Counted from the first letter of the stretch, positions 1-7,936 are shown. The stretch: 64,000 nucleotides of DNA from Saccharopolyspora kobensis (GCF_900108315.1 NZ_FNVB01000010.1:342009-406008); one strand, 5' to 3'. Translations and numbers: made by a program. The notes: generated by a model not told the origin, from the sequence alone.

Positions 1-669
1 GCAGCAGACCACCGCGAACACCAGGCCGCCGTGCGACTGCAGGATCGCGCCGCCCTCGGCCGGGATGCGGGCCGCGATGGAGACGAAGATCAGCAGCGAC
101 ATGCCGTTGCCGATGCCGCGCTCGGTGATCAGCTCGCCCATCCACATCAGGACGGCCGCACCGGCGGTCATCACGACCACGATGGTGATCAGGTTCAGCA
201 CCGAGTCGTCCGGGATCGGCGAGACCGAGCAGCCCTGGAACAGCTGGCCGCGCACGGCGAGCGCCACCACGCCGGTGCCCTGCAGGATCGCCAGCGCGAT
301 CGTCAGGTACCGGGTGTACTGGGTCAGCTTCGCCTGGCCGGACTGGCCTTCCTTCTTCAGCTGCTCGAAGCGCGGGATGACCACCTGCAGCAGCTGGACG
401 ATGATGCTCGCGGTGATGTAGGGCATGATGCCCAGCGACAGCACCGAGAGTTGCAGCAGCGCACCACCGCTGAAGAGGTTGAGCAGGGAGTAGACGCTCT
501 GCGAGCCGCTGCCCTCGATCTGCTCGATGCACTGCTGGATGTTCGGGTACGACACCCCCGGCGACGGGATCGTGGCGCCGAGTCGGTAGAGCACCACCAT
601 GCCGAGGGTGAACAGGATCTTGCGGCGCAGGTCCGGCGTCGCCAGAGCCGAGCGGAAGGCGCCGAGCAC
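1..669 (-). CDS. secY: Protein translocase subunit SecY, N-terminal 223 codons (runs off window)
   Basis: SecY forms the protein-conducting channel of the Sec translocon in the cytoplasmic membrane. The visible 223 codons begin VLGAFRSALATPDLRRKI, a cytosolic N-terminus, followed by the first transmembrane helix (FTLGMVVLYRLGATIPSPGV) and further helices including the MPYITASIIVQLLQVV segment. The 3' end lies beyond position 1. I chose the GTG at 669 because an AGGAGG box lies a few bases upstream and the frame stays open to the window edge. It follows rplO but is separated from it by a strong hairpin and has its own promoter-like sequence. The family call is certain from sequence similarity. 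Confidence 0.95.
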   Translation of the reverse strand, partial: MLGAFRSALATPDLRRKILFTLGMVVLYRLGATIPSPGVSYPNIQQCIEQIEGSGSQSVYSLLNLFSGGALLQLSVLSLGIMPYITASIIVQLLQVVIPRFEQLKKEGQSGQAKLTQYTRYLTIALAILQGTGVVALAVRGQLFQGCSVSPIPDDSVLNLITIVVVMTAGAAVLMWMGELITERGIGNGMSLLIFVSIAARIPAEGGAILQSHGGLVFAVVCC

Positions 670-1031
670 GCGAACCTCCTGTACGCGAGCCGGTCGAAAC
701 CGGCCGGGGAAAGATGCGGCAATTTCCGCAGCACCCGTTCATCACGGCACTGCCGGGGCGACTCTAGCAGGCCTGAGCCCTGCCACGTTCGGCGACCGAA
801 GCCTCACACGTGATCACTGCGTCCGCCCACGGCGAACATCGCCGCCGGACACCCCGCGAATGGGGGAAATCCATGTGCCCCAACGGGTTCCGATGCCGCG
901 CGGAAACGCGCGAAGGGCGTCTCTCCCCCGGTCCGCCCGGGAAAAAGACACCCTTCACACATCACCTGTTCGGGAAAAACGGTGAGGGCCGGTCGACTTC
1001 TCGCCGACCGGCCCTCATCGTCGTTGCCAGC
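670..1031 (-). promoter_or_regulatory. rplO-secY intergenic region with candidate secY promoter and leader hairpin
   Basis: No gene is supported here. Reading the minus strand, an extended -10-like TGCTAGAGT (hexamer TAGAGT at 761-766) lies about 90 bases upstream of the secY GTG; no clear -35 is visible. The leader contains a UUCG-loop hairpin, GCCGGT-TTCG-ACCGGC, at 689-704, directly upstream of the Shine-Dalgarno box (about 672-678), where it could affect ribosome access. The promoter call is inference from sequence only. Confidence 0.4.
983..1017 (-). terminator. Hairpin terminator after rplO
   Basis: A perfect 13-bp stem (983-995 with 1005-1017, core GAGGGCCGGTCG) with a 9-nt loop lies 15 bases after the rplO stop. 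There is no U-tract, which is common in high-GC actinobacteria. It probably ends or attenuates spc operon transcription before secY. Confidence 0.7.
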
Positions 1032-1481
1032 TCAGCGGTCCAGCTTGGTGGCCGAGCCGCCCGCAGCGGTGATCTTCTCCTGGGCGCTGCCGGTGAACGC
1101 GTGCGCGGTCACGTCCAGCTTGATGCCCTCGAGGTCCCCGTCGCCGAGGATCTTCACCAGCTCGTTCTTCTTGACCAGGCCCTTGGCGACCAGCTCGGCG
1201 ATGCCGACGGTGCCGCCCTCCGGGAACGCCTCGGCCAGCCGCGCCACGTTCACACCCTGGTACTCGGTGCGGAAGCGGTTCTTGAAGCCGCGGAGCTTCG
1301 GGAGCCGCATGTGGATCGGCATCTGCCCGCCCTCGAAGCGCGGGGAGACGTTCTTGCGGGCCTTGGTGCCCTTGGTACCGCGGCCGGCGGTCTTGCCCTT
1401 GGAACCCTCACCGCGACCGACGCGGATCTTGTCCCGCTTGGCACCCGGGGCCGGACGCAGGTCGTGCAGTTTGATGACCAT
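1032..1481 (-). CDS. rplO: 50S ribosomal protein L15
   Basis: L15 is a late-assembling 23S rRNA-binding protein of the large subunit. The 149 residues show the family's glycine- and lysine-rich N-terminal tail (KRDKIRVGRGEGSKGKTAGR) and the globular C-terminal domain ending in the ITAAGGSATKLDR motif. The length is normal. The ATG at 1481 starts one base after the rpmD stop, so it is translated as part of the spc operon. It is the last gene before a strong hairpin. Confidence 0.97.
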   Translation of the reverse strand: MVIKLHDLRPAPGAKRDKIRVGRGEGSKGKTAGRGTKGTKARKNVSPRFEGGQMPIHMRLPKLRGFKNRFRTEYQGVNVARLAEAFPEGGTVGIAELVAKGLVKKNELVKILGDGDLEGIKLDVTAHAFTGSAQEKITAAGGSATKLDR

Positions 1482-1482
1482 G

Positions 1483-1665
1483 TCAGTCGACCTCCTCGAC
1501 CGTCACCAGGTGACGGACGGCATTGATCATGCCGCGCACGTTCGAGTCATCCGGACGCACGACGGACTGACGGATCTTGCGCAGCCCGAGGGAGCGCATG
1601 GTGTCGCGCTGGTTCTGCTTGGTGCCGACCAGACCACGCACCTGGGTGATCTTCAGCTGTGCCAT
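1483..1665 (-). CDS. rpmD: 50S ribosomal protein L30
   Basis: A 60-residue L30 with the typical opening MAQLKITQVRGLVGTKQNQR and the LRKIRQSVVRPD segment. L30 is a small large-subunit protein of the spc operon. The ATG at 1665 lies 5 bases after the rpsE stop, and the next gene rplO begins one base after its own stop, a tightly packed arrangement that suggests coupled translation. Confidence 0.96.
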   Translation of the reverse strand: MAQLKITQVRGLVGTKQNQRDTMRSLGLRKIRQSVVRPDDSNVRGMINAVRHLVTVEEVD

Positions 1666-1670
1666 GTCGA

Positions 1671-2282
1671 TCAGACCCCCTGCTGCGCAGCACGGGCACG
1701 CAGGATGAACGCCGGAGCGACGTCCTCGAGCGGCAGGCCACGGCGAGCCGCGACCTCCTCCGGCCGCTGCAGCTGCTTCAGCGCGTCGACCGTGGCGTGC
1801 ACGATGTTGATCGGGTTGTCACTGCCCAGCGACTTGCTCAGCACGTCGTGGATGCCGGCGCACTCCAGCACCGCGCGCACCGGGCCACCGGCGATGACAC
1901 CGGTACCGGCGCTGGCCGGACGCAGCAGCACGACGCCGGCCGCCTCCTCACCCTGCACCGGGTGCGTGATGGTGCCGCCCAGGCGCGGGACGCGGAAGAA
2001 GTTCTTCTTCGCCTCCTCGACGCCCTTGGCGATGGCCGCCGGAACTTCCTTGGCCTTGCCGTAGCCGACACCGACCATGCCGTCACCGTCGCCGACGACG
2101 ACCAGCGCGGTGAAGCTGAAGCGCCGACCACCCTTGACGACCTTCGCGACGCGGTTGATGGTCACGACGCGTTCGAACTGCGGGGTCTTCTCTTGGGCCG
2201 CCCCGCCACGGCCGCCGTCGCGGCGGTCCCGGCGGTCCTTGCCGCCGGACTCCCCGCCCTCACGCCGAGTGCGTCCAGGCAT
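1671..2282 (-). CDS. rpsE: 30S ribosomal protein S5
   Basis: S5 helps maintain decoding accuracy and mRNA helicase activity at the entry channel of the small subunit. The 203-residue protein has a charged, glycine-rich N-terminal extension (about residues 1-35) that is common in actinobacteria. The double-stranded RNA-binding domain follows (FERVVTINRVAKVVKGGRRF) and then the S5 C-terminal domain (TGVIAGGPVRAVLE and NIVHATVDALK). The start is ATG at 2282. Confidence 0.97.
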   Translation of the reverse strand: MPGRTRREGGESGGKDRRDRRDGGRGGAAQEKTPQFERVVTINRVAKVVKGGRRFSFTALVVVGDGDGMVGVGYGKAKEVPAAIAKGVEEAKKNFFRVPRLGGTITHPVQGEEAAGVVLLRPASAGTGVIAGGPVRAVLECAGIHDVLSKSLGSDNPINIVHATVDALKQLQRPEEVAARRGLPLEDVAPAFILRARAAQQGV

Positions 2283-2317
2283 CAGGCGTCCCTTCCGTTC
2301 TCGTTCTTACCCACTTG

Positions 2318-2719
2318 TCAGAACTCCAGTCCGCCGTCACGCGCGGCGTCCGCCAGCGCGGCGACCCGACCGTGGTAGTCGTTGCCGCCGCGGTCGAAGA
2401 CGACCTTCTCCACGCCGGCTTCCTTGGCCCGGGCTGCGACCAGTTCGCCGACCTTGGTGGCCTTGGCCTTCTTGTCGCCCTCGAGCGCGCGGACGTCGGC
2501 CTCCAGGCTGGTCGCCGACGCCAGGGTGTGCCCCTTGGTGTCGTCGATGACCTGGGCAACGATGTGGCGCAGCGACCGGGTCACGACCAGGCGCGGGCGC
2601 TCGGCGGTGCCGAGGATCTTCTTGCGGATGCGCGTGTGCCGCTTGGCGCGGGCAAGCCGACGCTTGGTCGAGATGTCCTTGCCCACCGGCTTGCGCTTGG
2701 TAGCTGTCGTCTCGCTCAT
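2318..2719 (-). CDS. rplR: 50S ribosomal protein L18
   Basis: L18 binds 5S rRNA in the central protuberance. The protein is 133 residues if started at the ATG at 2719 (MSETTATKRKPVGKD), and carries the family signatures RRLARAKRHTRIRKKI and GGNDYHGRVAALADAARDGG. An in-frame GTG at 2725 would overlap the rplF stop as GTGA and is an alternative start adding two residues. It belongs to the spc operon. Confidence 0.95.
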   Translation of the reverse strand: MSETTATKRKPVGKDISTKRRLARAKRHTRIRKKILGTAERPRLVVTRSLRHIVAQVIDDTKGHTLASATSLEADVRALEGDKKAKATKVGELVAARAKEAGVEKVVFDRGGNDYHGRVAALADAARDGGLEF

Positions 2720-2721
2720 GG

Positions 2722-3261
2722 TCACTTACCCGTCTTCCCGACCTTGCGGCGGATGTTCTCACCTGCGTAGCGGACACCCTTGCCCTTGTACGGGTCCGGC
2801 TTGCGCAGCTTGCGAATCCTGGCCGCGATCTCGCCGACCAGCTGCTTGTCGATGCCCTTGACCGAAATCTTGGTCGGGCCGTCGACCGCGAACTGGATGC
2901 CCTGCGGCGGTTCGATCACGATGGGGTGGCTGTAGCCGAGGGAGAACTCGAGGTTCGATCCCTTCAGCAGCACGCGGTAACCGACGCCGTGGATCTCCAG
3001 GCCCTTTTCGTAGCCCTGGCTGACCCCGATGACCATGTTGTTCACCAGGGTCCGGGTGAGCCCGTGCAGCGACCGGCTCTCCCGCTCGTCGTTCGGGCGC
3101 TTGACCAGAATCGCGCCATCCTCGTCCCGCTCGACGACGATGGGTTCCGCGACCTGGTGCTCAAGCGTGCCCTTGGGGCCCTTCACCGTCACCGACTGGC
3201 CGTCGATGGTCACCTCGACGCCGGAGGGGACGGTGATCGGCAGCTTTCCGATGCGCGACAT
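2722..3261 (-). CDS. rplF: 50S ribosomal protein L6
   Basis: L6 sits near the factor-binding site of the large subunit. The 179 residues begin MSRIGKLPITVPSGVEVTID and end with the second domain signature RIRKLRKPDPYKGKGVRYAGE, both diagnostic. Length is standard. The gene starts 16 bases after rpsH and overlaps or abuts rplR, as in other spc operons. Confidence 0.98.
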   Translation of the reverse strand: MSRIGKLPITVPSGVEVTIDGQSVTVKGPKGTLEHQVAEPIVVERDEDGAILVKRPNDERESRSLHGLTRTLVNNMVIGVSQGYEKGLEIHGVGYRVLLKGSNLEFSLGYSHPIVIEPPQGIQFAVDGPTKISVKGIDKQLVGEIAARIRKLRKPDPYKGKGVRYAGENIRRKVGKTGK

Positions 3262-3277
3262 TGCCGCTCCTCCTCCC

Positions 3278-3676
3278 TTACCAGACGTAGGCGAGGACTT
3301 CCCCGCCCACGCCCTTCTTCATGGCCTGCCGGTCGGTCAGCAGACCGCCGGAGGTCGAGATGATGGCGACGCCCAGGCCACCCAGCACCTTGGGCAGGTT
3401 GGTGGACTTGGCGTAGACCCGCAGACCGGGCTTGGAGACCCGGCGCAGGCCCGCGATGCTCCGCTCGCGGTTCGGGCCGTACTTGAGCTCGACAACGAGC
3501 TGCTTGCAGTTCTCGCCCTCTTCGACGCGAGAACCGGACACGTAGCCCTCGCGCTTGAGGATCTCGGCGATGTTCGCCTTCAGCTTGGAGTGCGGCATCA
3601 CGACCTCGTCGTGGTATGCCGAGTTTCCGTTGCGCAGACGCGTCAGCATGTCTGCGATCGGATCGGTCATCGTCAT
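3278..3676 (-). CDS. rpsH: 30S ribosomal protein S8
   Basis: S8 is a primary 16S rRNA-binding protein and, in other bacteria, the translational repressor of the spc operon. With the ATG at 3676 it is 132 residues (MTMTDPIADMLTRLRNGN), the normal actinobacterial length, ending GVGGEVLAYVW. The reading frame stays open for more than 400 bases upstream, but that extension has no S8 homology. Unusually, 436 bp separate this gene from rpsN, so it may need its own promoter or depend on read-through of a structured spacer. Confidence 0.97.
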   Translation of the reverse strand: MTMTDPIADMLTRLRNGNSAYHDEVVMPHSKLKANIAEILKREGYVSGSRVEEGENCKQLVVELKYGPNRERSIAGLRRVSKPGLRVYAKSTNLPKVLGGLGVAIISTSGGLLTDRQAMKKGVGGEVLAYVW

Positions 3677-3925
3677 GACCTGCTCAACCTTTCTCGTCTG
3701 GTTCCGATGGACCCCGACCGGACACCGCCTGCGAGGCGGCGCGTCTGGATCCTGGCCTGGACGAAGTTCTGGGTCTCCGACCGCGGTGGTCGGCCCCTTG
3801 TCATTTCGCGTGCAAGCACGGCTCACGCCGCGGAGCGTGGGCATCAGCCCTGGTAACGCCTGCTGAGGGTACCGGTACCCGGCATCCCCGCAGCAGGCGA
3901 CCCTGAAAGAACCAGGTCGTCGTGT

Positions 3926-4023
3926 CAAGCGGCGAAGCCGCTTTCCACCACCTGCGCAGCTCGCACCGCCGCGGGTTCTCAGACGCTTTCCTCGCGAGGA
4001 CAGCCCCTCCGCCGTGTATCGGA
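3926..4023. repeat. Dispersed intergenic repeat, copy A
   Basis: This copy shares a 23-nt identical core (3960-3982, containing CACCGCCGCGGGTTCTCAG) with copy B at 18402-18497. The AAGCGGCGnAGCCGCT palindrome-like left end and the CGAGGnCAGCCC and CGCCGTGnATCGGA right-hand blocks are also shared. Both copies are intergenic. It resembles a REP-type element; copies elsewhere in the genome are expected but cannot be seen here. Confidence 0.7.
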
Positions 4024-4065
4024 CATACATCAGGAGGGGCTCCCGCAGTCGAGGAAGCGTCTGAG
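3978..4065. repeat. Long nested inverted repeat in the rpsN-rpsH spacer
   Basis: The outer arms are 3978-3994 (CTCAGACGCTTTCCTCG) and 4050-4065, which are complementary except for one unpaired base. The inner arms are 4003-4010 (GCCCCTCC) and 4033-4040 (GGAGGGGC). Transcribed in the spc operon, it would fold into an approximately 88-nt hairpin between rpsN and rpsH. Confidence 0.75.
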
Positions 4066-4112
4066 GTTCCGCTGCCGACACCGCCACGCAAATCGACCCG
4101 AAACCTCTTAGT

Positions 4113-4298
4113 TCACCAGGAAGACTTGCTCACACCGGGCAGCTCGCCGGCGTGCGCCATCTCGCGGAAGCACACGCGGCACAGGCCGAACTTGCGGAAC
4201 ACCGCGCGCGGACGCCCGCAGCGCTGGCAGCGGGTGTAGCCGCGAACGCCGAACTTCGGCTTCTTCGAAGCCTTGATAACCAGCGCCTTCTTGGCCAT
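4113..4298 (-). CDS. rpsN: 30S ribosomal protein S14, zinc-binding type
   Basis: This 61-residue S14 is the short zinc-ribbon type. C24, C27, C40 and C43 form two CxxC pairs (TRCQRCGRPR and GLCRVCFRE). Many actinobacteria also carry a zinc-free S14 paralogue in a zinc-starvation operon; only the zinc form lies here, in its usual spc position after rplE. The ATG at 4298 is preceded 3 bases upstream by the rplE stop. Confidence 0.97.
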   Translation of the reverse strand: MAKKALVIKASKKPKFGVRGYTRCQRCGRPRAVFRKFGLCRVCFREMAHAGELPGVSKSSW

Positions 4299-4301
4299 CG
4301 C

Positions 4302-4865
4302 TCAGTTCTCCTTGAACGGGAAGCCCAGGTGCTTCAGCAGCGCCCGGCCCTCCTCATTGTTGGTGGCCGTGGTAACGACGGTGATGTCCATGCCGCGCGG
4401 ACGGTCGATGCTGTCCGGGTCGATCTCGTGGAACATCGACTGCTCGTTCAGGCCGAACGTGTAGTTGCCCCGGCCGTCGAACTGCTTCGGCGACAGCCCG
4501 CGGAAGTCGCGGATACGCGGCAGCGCGATGGTGACCAGGCGGTCCAGGAACTCCCACATGCGGTCGCCGCGCAGGGTCGCCCGCGCGCCGATCGGCATGC
4601 CCTCGCGCAGCTTGAACTGCGCGATGGACTTGCGGGCCCGCCGGATCTCCGGCTTCTGACCGGTGATGATCGTCAGGTCGCGGACCGCGCCCTCGATCAG
4701 CTTGCTGTCCCGAGCGGCGTCGCCAACACCCATGTTGACCACGACCTTGACCACGCCCGGCGTCTGCATCACGTTGGAGTAGTTGAACTCCTCGTTCAGC
4801 GCCTGGCGGATCTCCTCGCGGTAACGGGTCTTGAGCCGCGGGACGATCTTCTCAGCGGTAGTCAT
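4302..4865 (-). CDS. rplE: 50S ribosomal protein L5
   Basis: L5 binds 5S rRNA and contacts S13 across the subunit bridge. The 187 residues include VVKVVVNMGVGDAARDSKL and the RGNYTFGLNEQSMFHEID segment typical of L5. It starts at the ATG at 4865, immediately after rplX, within the spc operon. Confidence 0.98.
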   Translation of the reverse strand: MTTAEKIVPRLKTRYREEIRQALNEEFNYSNVMQTPGVVKVVVNMGVGDAARDSKLIEGAVRDLTIITGQKPEIRRARKSIAQFKLREGMPIGARATLRGDRMWEFLDRLVTIALPRIRDFRGLSPKQFDGRGNYTFGLNEQSMFHEIDPDSIDRPRGMDITVVTTATNNEEGRALLKHLGFPFKEN

Positions 4866-4867
4866 GA

Positions 4868-5182
4868 TCAGATGTCCTTACCGTTACGACGAGAGATGCG
4901 AACCTTCTTGCCGTCCTCACCGATGCGGTAGCCGACTCGGGTGGGCTTGCCGTCGGAGTCCACGACCATCACGTTGCTCACGTGGATCGGCGCTTCCTGG
5001 GTGACGATGCCGCCGGACTGCGCGCCACGCTCGGTCCGCGAGACCTTGGTGTGCTTCTTGATCCGGTTGACACCCTCGACCAGAACTCGCTGCTCCTGCG
5101 GCATGGCCTTGATGACCTTGCCCTTGGCGCCCTTGTCCTTGCCGGAGATGACGACGACCGTGTCGCCCTTCTTGACCTTCAT
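4868..5182 (-). CDS. rplX: 50S ribosomal protein L24
   Basis: L24 is an assembly initiator of the large subunit with an N-terminal KOW motif (MKVKKGDTVVVISGKDKGAK). The canonical ATG at 5182 gives 104 residues and overlaps the rplN stop by one base (TGATG). An in-frame GTG at 5185 would give a GTGA overlap and one more residue. Either way translation is probably coupled to rplN. Confidence 0.96.
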   Translation of the reverse strand: MKVKKGDTVVVISGKDKGAKGKVIKAMPQEQRVLVEGVNRIKKHTKVSRTERGAQSGGIVTQEAPIHVSNVMVVDSDGKPTRVGYRIGEDGKKVRISRRNGKDI

Positions 5183-5550
5183 CACAAGACCTCCGGCGCG
5201 AGCGAGATGATCTTCATGAACTTCTTGTCGCGCAGTTCGCGGGCCACCGGCCCGAAGATGCGGGTACCGCGGGGCTCGCCGCCCGGCTTCACCAGCACCG
5301 CAGCGTTCTCGTCGAACCGGATGTACGAACCGTCCGGACGACGGCGTTCCTTCTTCTGCCGGACGATGACGGCCTTGACCACATCGCCCTTCTTCACGTT
5401 GGCACCGGGGATGGCTTCCTTGACGGTCGCCACGATGATGTCCCCGAGGCCCGCGTAGCGGCGACCCGACCCACCGAGGACACGGATCGTGAGGATCTCC
5501 TTGGCCCCGGTGTTGTCGGCGACGCGCAGTCGCGACTCCTGCTGGATCAC
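5182..5550 (-). CDS. rplN: 50S ribosomal protein L14
   Basis: L14 contacts helix 14 of the small subunit and is the first gene of the spc operon. The 122 residues begin MIQQESRLRVADNTGAKEIL and include the RRPDGSYIRFDENAAV signature. The start codon is GTG at 5550. A hairpin about 100 bases upstream separates it from rpsQ, marking the S10/spc boundary. Confidence 0.98.
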   Translation of the reverse strand: MIQQESRLRVADNTGAKEILTIRVLGGSGRRYAGLGDIIVATVKEAIPGANVKKGDVVKAVIVRQKKERRRPDGSYIRFDENAAVLVKPGGEPRGTRIFGPVARELRDKKFMKIISLAPEVL

Positions 5551-5650
5551 GTCTTTCTCCTGACCCTAAGTACTCGGGCTCGGTTGCCCGAGCACACTCT
5601 GGCGCGCCAAATTGCCGACCTGACGCGCGCGGTCAACTTCCGGCACGAAG

Positions 5651-5688
5651 CCCGGCCGGCCACTGGGTTTCCCCGGCGGCCGACCGGG
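5651..5688 (-). terminator. Hairpin between rpsQ and rplN (S10/spc boundary)
   Basis: Arms 5651-5661 and 5678-5688 (CCCGGCCGGCC type) pair with one mismatch around a 16-nt loop, 16 bases after the rpsQ stop. It has no U-tract. It probably terminates or attenuates the S10 operon before rplN. Confidence 0.55.
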
Positions 5689-5703
5689 CCGCGAACCTTC
5701 GTC

Positions 5704-5982
5704 TTACTTGGCCTTCTCCAGGATCTCGACCAGGCGCCAGCGCTTGCTGGCCGACAGCGGCCGAGTCTCCATCAGCAGCACGCGGTCGCCGACACCGGCC
5801 GAGTTGGCCTCGTCGTGCGCCTTGACCTTGCTGGTCTGCCGCATGACCTTGCCGTAGAGCGCGTGCTTCTTGCGGTCTTCGAGGGAGACCACGATCGTCT
5901 TGTCCATCTTGTCCGAGACGACGTAGCCCTCGCGCACCTTGCGGCGGTTGCGCTCCACGCCCTGTCCTTCTTTCTCGCTCAT
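5704..5982 (-). CDS. rpsQ: 30S ribosomal protein S17
   Basis: S17 is a primary 16S rRNA binder with an OB fold. The 92 residues contain the signatures KVREGYVVSDKMDKTIVVSL and GDRVLLMETRPLSASKRWRL. The ATG at 5982 overlaps the rpmC stop as ATGA, indicating coupled translation. It is the last gene of the S10 operon. Confidence 0.97.
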   Translation of the reverse strand: MSEKEGQGVERNRRKVREGYVVSDKMDKTIVVSLEDRKKHALYGKVMRQTSKVKAHDEANSAGVGDRVLLMETRPLSASKRWRLVEILEKAK

Positions 5983-6221
5983 GCCGCGCCCTCCTCAGCG
6001 CCTTCGGGGGAAACCGTCAGGCCCAATTCGCGCTCGCGCATGATCGTGTAGATCCGGGCGATGTCCTGCCGGACCGTGCGCAGCCGCCGGTTGTTGCTCA
6101 GCTGACCGGTGGCCATCTGGAAGCGAAGGTTGAACAGCTCCTCCTTCGCCTCCTTCAGCCGCTGGACGAGCTCCTCCTCGTTGAGTTCGCGGAGCTCGGA
6201 AGCGGTGACACCCGCTGCCAT
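5979..6221 (-). CDS. rpmC: 50S ribosomal protein L29
   Basis: L29 lies near the peptide exit tunnel and takes part in docking exit-site factors. The 80-residue two-helix protein has the typical LREEE-like start (ELRELNEEELVQRLKEAKEE) and the LSNNRRLRTVRQDIARIYTI helix. Its ATG overlaps the rplP stop as ATGA, and its own stop overlaps rpsQ. Confidence 0.97.
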   Translation of the reverse strand: MAAGVTASELRELNEEELVQRLKEAKEELFNLRFQMATGQLSNNRRLRTVRQDIARIYTIMRERELGLTVSPEGAEEGAA

Positions 6222-6640
6222 CAGAAGTCACCACCCTCGCGGGACACGATCTTGCACTTCATCGGGAGCTTGTGCGCCGCACGGGTCAGCGCCTCGACCG
6301 CCGTCTTCTCGTTCGGGAAGGTCAGCTCGAACATGATGCGTCCGGGCTTGACGTTGGCGACCCAGGACTCCGGCGAACCCTTACCGGAACCCTGACGGGT
6401 TTCGGCGGGCTTCTTGGTCAGCGGGCGGTCCGGGAAGATGTTGATCCACACCTTGCCGCCACGCTTGACGTGCCGGGTGATCGCGATACGGGCCGACTCG
6501 ATCTGGCGGTTGGTCACGTACCCGTGCTCGATCGCCTGAATGCCGTACTCACCGAAGCTGATCTTCGTGCCACCCTTGGCGAAGCCCTTGCGCTTCGGTG
6601 CGTGGCTCTTGCGCCACTTCACCCTGCGTGGGACGAGCAC
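6221..6640 (-). CDS. rplP: 50S ribosomal protein L16
   Basis: L16 organises the A-site region of the large subunit. The 139 residues include MLVPRRVKWRKSHAPKRKGF and VFRVKPGRIMFEL-like motifs (here VANVKPGRIMFELTFPNE). The GTG at 6640 lies three bases beyond the rpsC stop. Length and order in the S10 operon are standard. Confidence 0.97.
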   Translation of the reverse strand: MLVPRRVKWRKSHAPKRKGFAKGGTKISFGEYGIQAIEHGYVTNRQIESARIAITRHVKRGGKVWINIFPDRPLTKKPAETRQGSGKGSPESWVANVKPGRIMFELTFPNEKTAVEALTRAAHKLPMKCKIVSREGGDF

Positions 6641-6643
6641 TTC

Positions 6644-7477
6644 TCAGCCCTCCGTCTTCTCTTCAGCCGCCGGAGCCTGCTGCTGCTCGCCCTCCGCGGC
6701 CTTGTCGGCCTTGGCGGACTTGTCAGCCGCGCCGCGGTCCGCACCGGCACCCCGGCGACGACCGCCGCGGTCGGAACGGCCACCGCGCTCACCGCGGTCG
6801 CCGCCGCGCGGCGGACGAACCTCGGACTGCTCCTGCTTCTGCTTCAGGCCACCGACCAGCTCGCCCTTGTAGATCCACACCTTGACGCCGATGCGCCCGA
6901 AGGTGGTGCGGGCCTCGAAGAAGCCGTAGTCGATGTCCGCGCGCAGCGTGTGCAGCGGAACCCGGCCCTCGCGGTAGAACTCCGAGCGGGACATCTCCGC
7001 GCCGCCCAGACGACCGCCGCACTGCACCCGGATGCCCTTGACCTGCGGCGAGCGCATGGCCGACTGGATGGCCTTGCGCATCGCGCGCCGGAAGGACACG
7101 CGGTTGGACAGCTGCTCGGCCACGCCCTGCGCGACCAGCTGCGCGTCCGCCTCGGGGTTCTTGACCTCGAGGATGTTGAGCTGGACCTGCTTGCCGGTCA
7201 GCTTCTCCAGCGCACCGCGGATGCGGTCCGCCTCAGCACCACGACGGCCGATGACGATGCCCGGCCGAGCGGTGTGGATGTCCACGCGGACCCGCTCGCG
7301 GGTGCGCTCGATCTCGACCTTGGAGATCCCAGCGCGCTCCATGCCGCGAGACAGCTGCCGGCGGATCTTGACGTCCTCCGCCACGTACTCCGAGTACTGC
7401 TTGTCGGCGTACCAGCGGGACTTCCAGTCCGTGGTGATGCCGAGTCGGAAGCCGTGCGGGTTGATCTTCTGACCCAC
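6644..7477 (-). CDS. rpsC: 30S ribosomal protein S3
   Basis: S3 forms part of the mRNA entry channel. The 277 residues contain a KH domain (about 38-106, with GRRGAEADRIRGALEKLTG) and the C-terminal S3 domain ending near VWIYKGELVGG. After residue about 215 comes a disordered Arg/Gly-rich then Ala/Glu-rich tail (RGGRSDRGGRRRGAGADRG), an extension seen in actinobacteria. The GTG at 7477 overlaps the TAG stop of rplV by one base. Confidence 0.97.
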   Translation of the reverse strand: MGQKINPHGFRLGITTDWKSRWYADKQYSEYVAEDVKIRRQLSRGMERAGISKVEIERTRERVRVDIHTARPGIVIGRRGAEADRIRGALEKLTGKQVQLNILEVKNPEADAQLVAQGVAEQLSNRVSFRRAMRKAIQSAMRSPQVKGIRVQCGGRLGGAEMSRSEFYREGRVPLHTLRADIDYGFFEARTTFGRIGVKVWIYKGELVGGLKQKQEQSEVRPPRGGDRGERGGRSDRGGRRRGAGADRGAADKSAKADKAAEGEQQQAPAAEEKTEG

Positions 7478-7893
7478 TACCGGGCACTCCCCTTCTGGCT
7501 CTTTCGGGACTTCGCCGCCGCCTTCGGCCGGGACTCGACCTCGACCGTGATGTGGCTGGTCCGCTTGCGGATCCGGTACGCGCGACCCTGCGCACGCGGC
7601 TGGAACCGCTTCAGCGTCGGCCCCTCGTCCACGTACGCGTGGCGCACGACCAGCGTCTCCGGGTCGAGGGAGAGGTTGTTCTCCGCGTTGGCGATCGCGC
7701 TGGCGAGCACCTTCGACACCGGACCGCTGGCGGTCTGCGGCGCGAACTGGAGCACGGCCAGGGCATCGGCGGCACTCCGGCCCTTGATGAGCTCGACCAC
7801 GCGGCGCGCCTTCATCGGCGACACGCGGACGAACCGGGCCCGCGCCACTGCGTGCGGGAACTCCGCAGCAGTGGAGTCGGTACGGGCTGTCAT
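7477..7893 (-). CDS. rplV: 50S ribosomal protein L22
   Basis: L22 lines the peptide exit tunnel, and its beta-hairpin narrows the tunnel where macrolides bind. The 138 residues include ARFVRVSPMKARRVVELIKG and the hairpin segment GPTLKRFQPRAQGRAYRIRK. The C-terminus is a basic tail (AKSRKSQKGSAR). No insertion or deletion suggestive of macrolide resistance is obvious. The start is ATG at 7893. Confidence 0.97.
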   Translation of the reverse strand: MTARTDSTAAEFPHAVARARFVRVSPMKARRVVELIKGRSAADALAVLQFAPQTASGPVSKVLASAIANAENNLSLDPETLVVRHAYVDEGPTLKRFQPRAQGRAYRIRKRTSHITVEVESRPKAAAKSRKSQKGSAR

Positions 7894-7936
7894 CCTGCTA
7901 CCCCTTGCTCTTACTCGTTCGTGTCACAGACCCGCC

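Larger units (their letters stand above)
3677..4112. other. 436-bp structured insertion between rpsN and rpsH
   Basis: I see no gene here, although frames are open by chance. The segment holds three structural features. The first is a hairpin at 3858-3898 built on GCCTGCTG/CAGCAGGC arms around the 14-bp palindrome GGGTACCGGTACCC. The second is a long imperfect hairpin at 3978-4065. The third is a copy of a dispersed repeat at 3926-4023 whose second copy lies at 18402-18497. In most bacteria rpsN and rpsH are only tens of bases apart, so this looks inserted or expanded. Confidence 0.6.

Noticed and set aside
3677..4087. N-terminal extension of S8 into the rpsN-rpsH spacer
   Set aside because: S8 length and homology begin at MTMTDPIADML; the extension is unlike S8 and overlaps repeats and hairpins.
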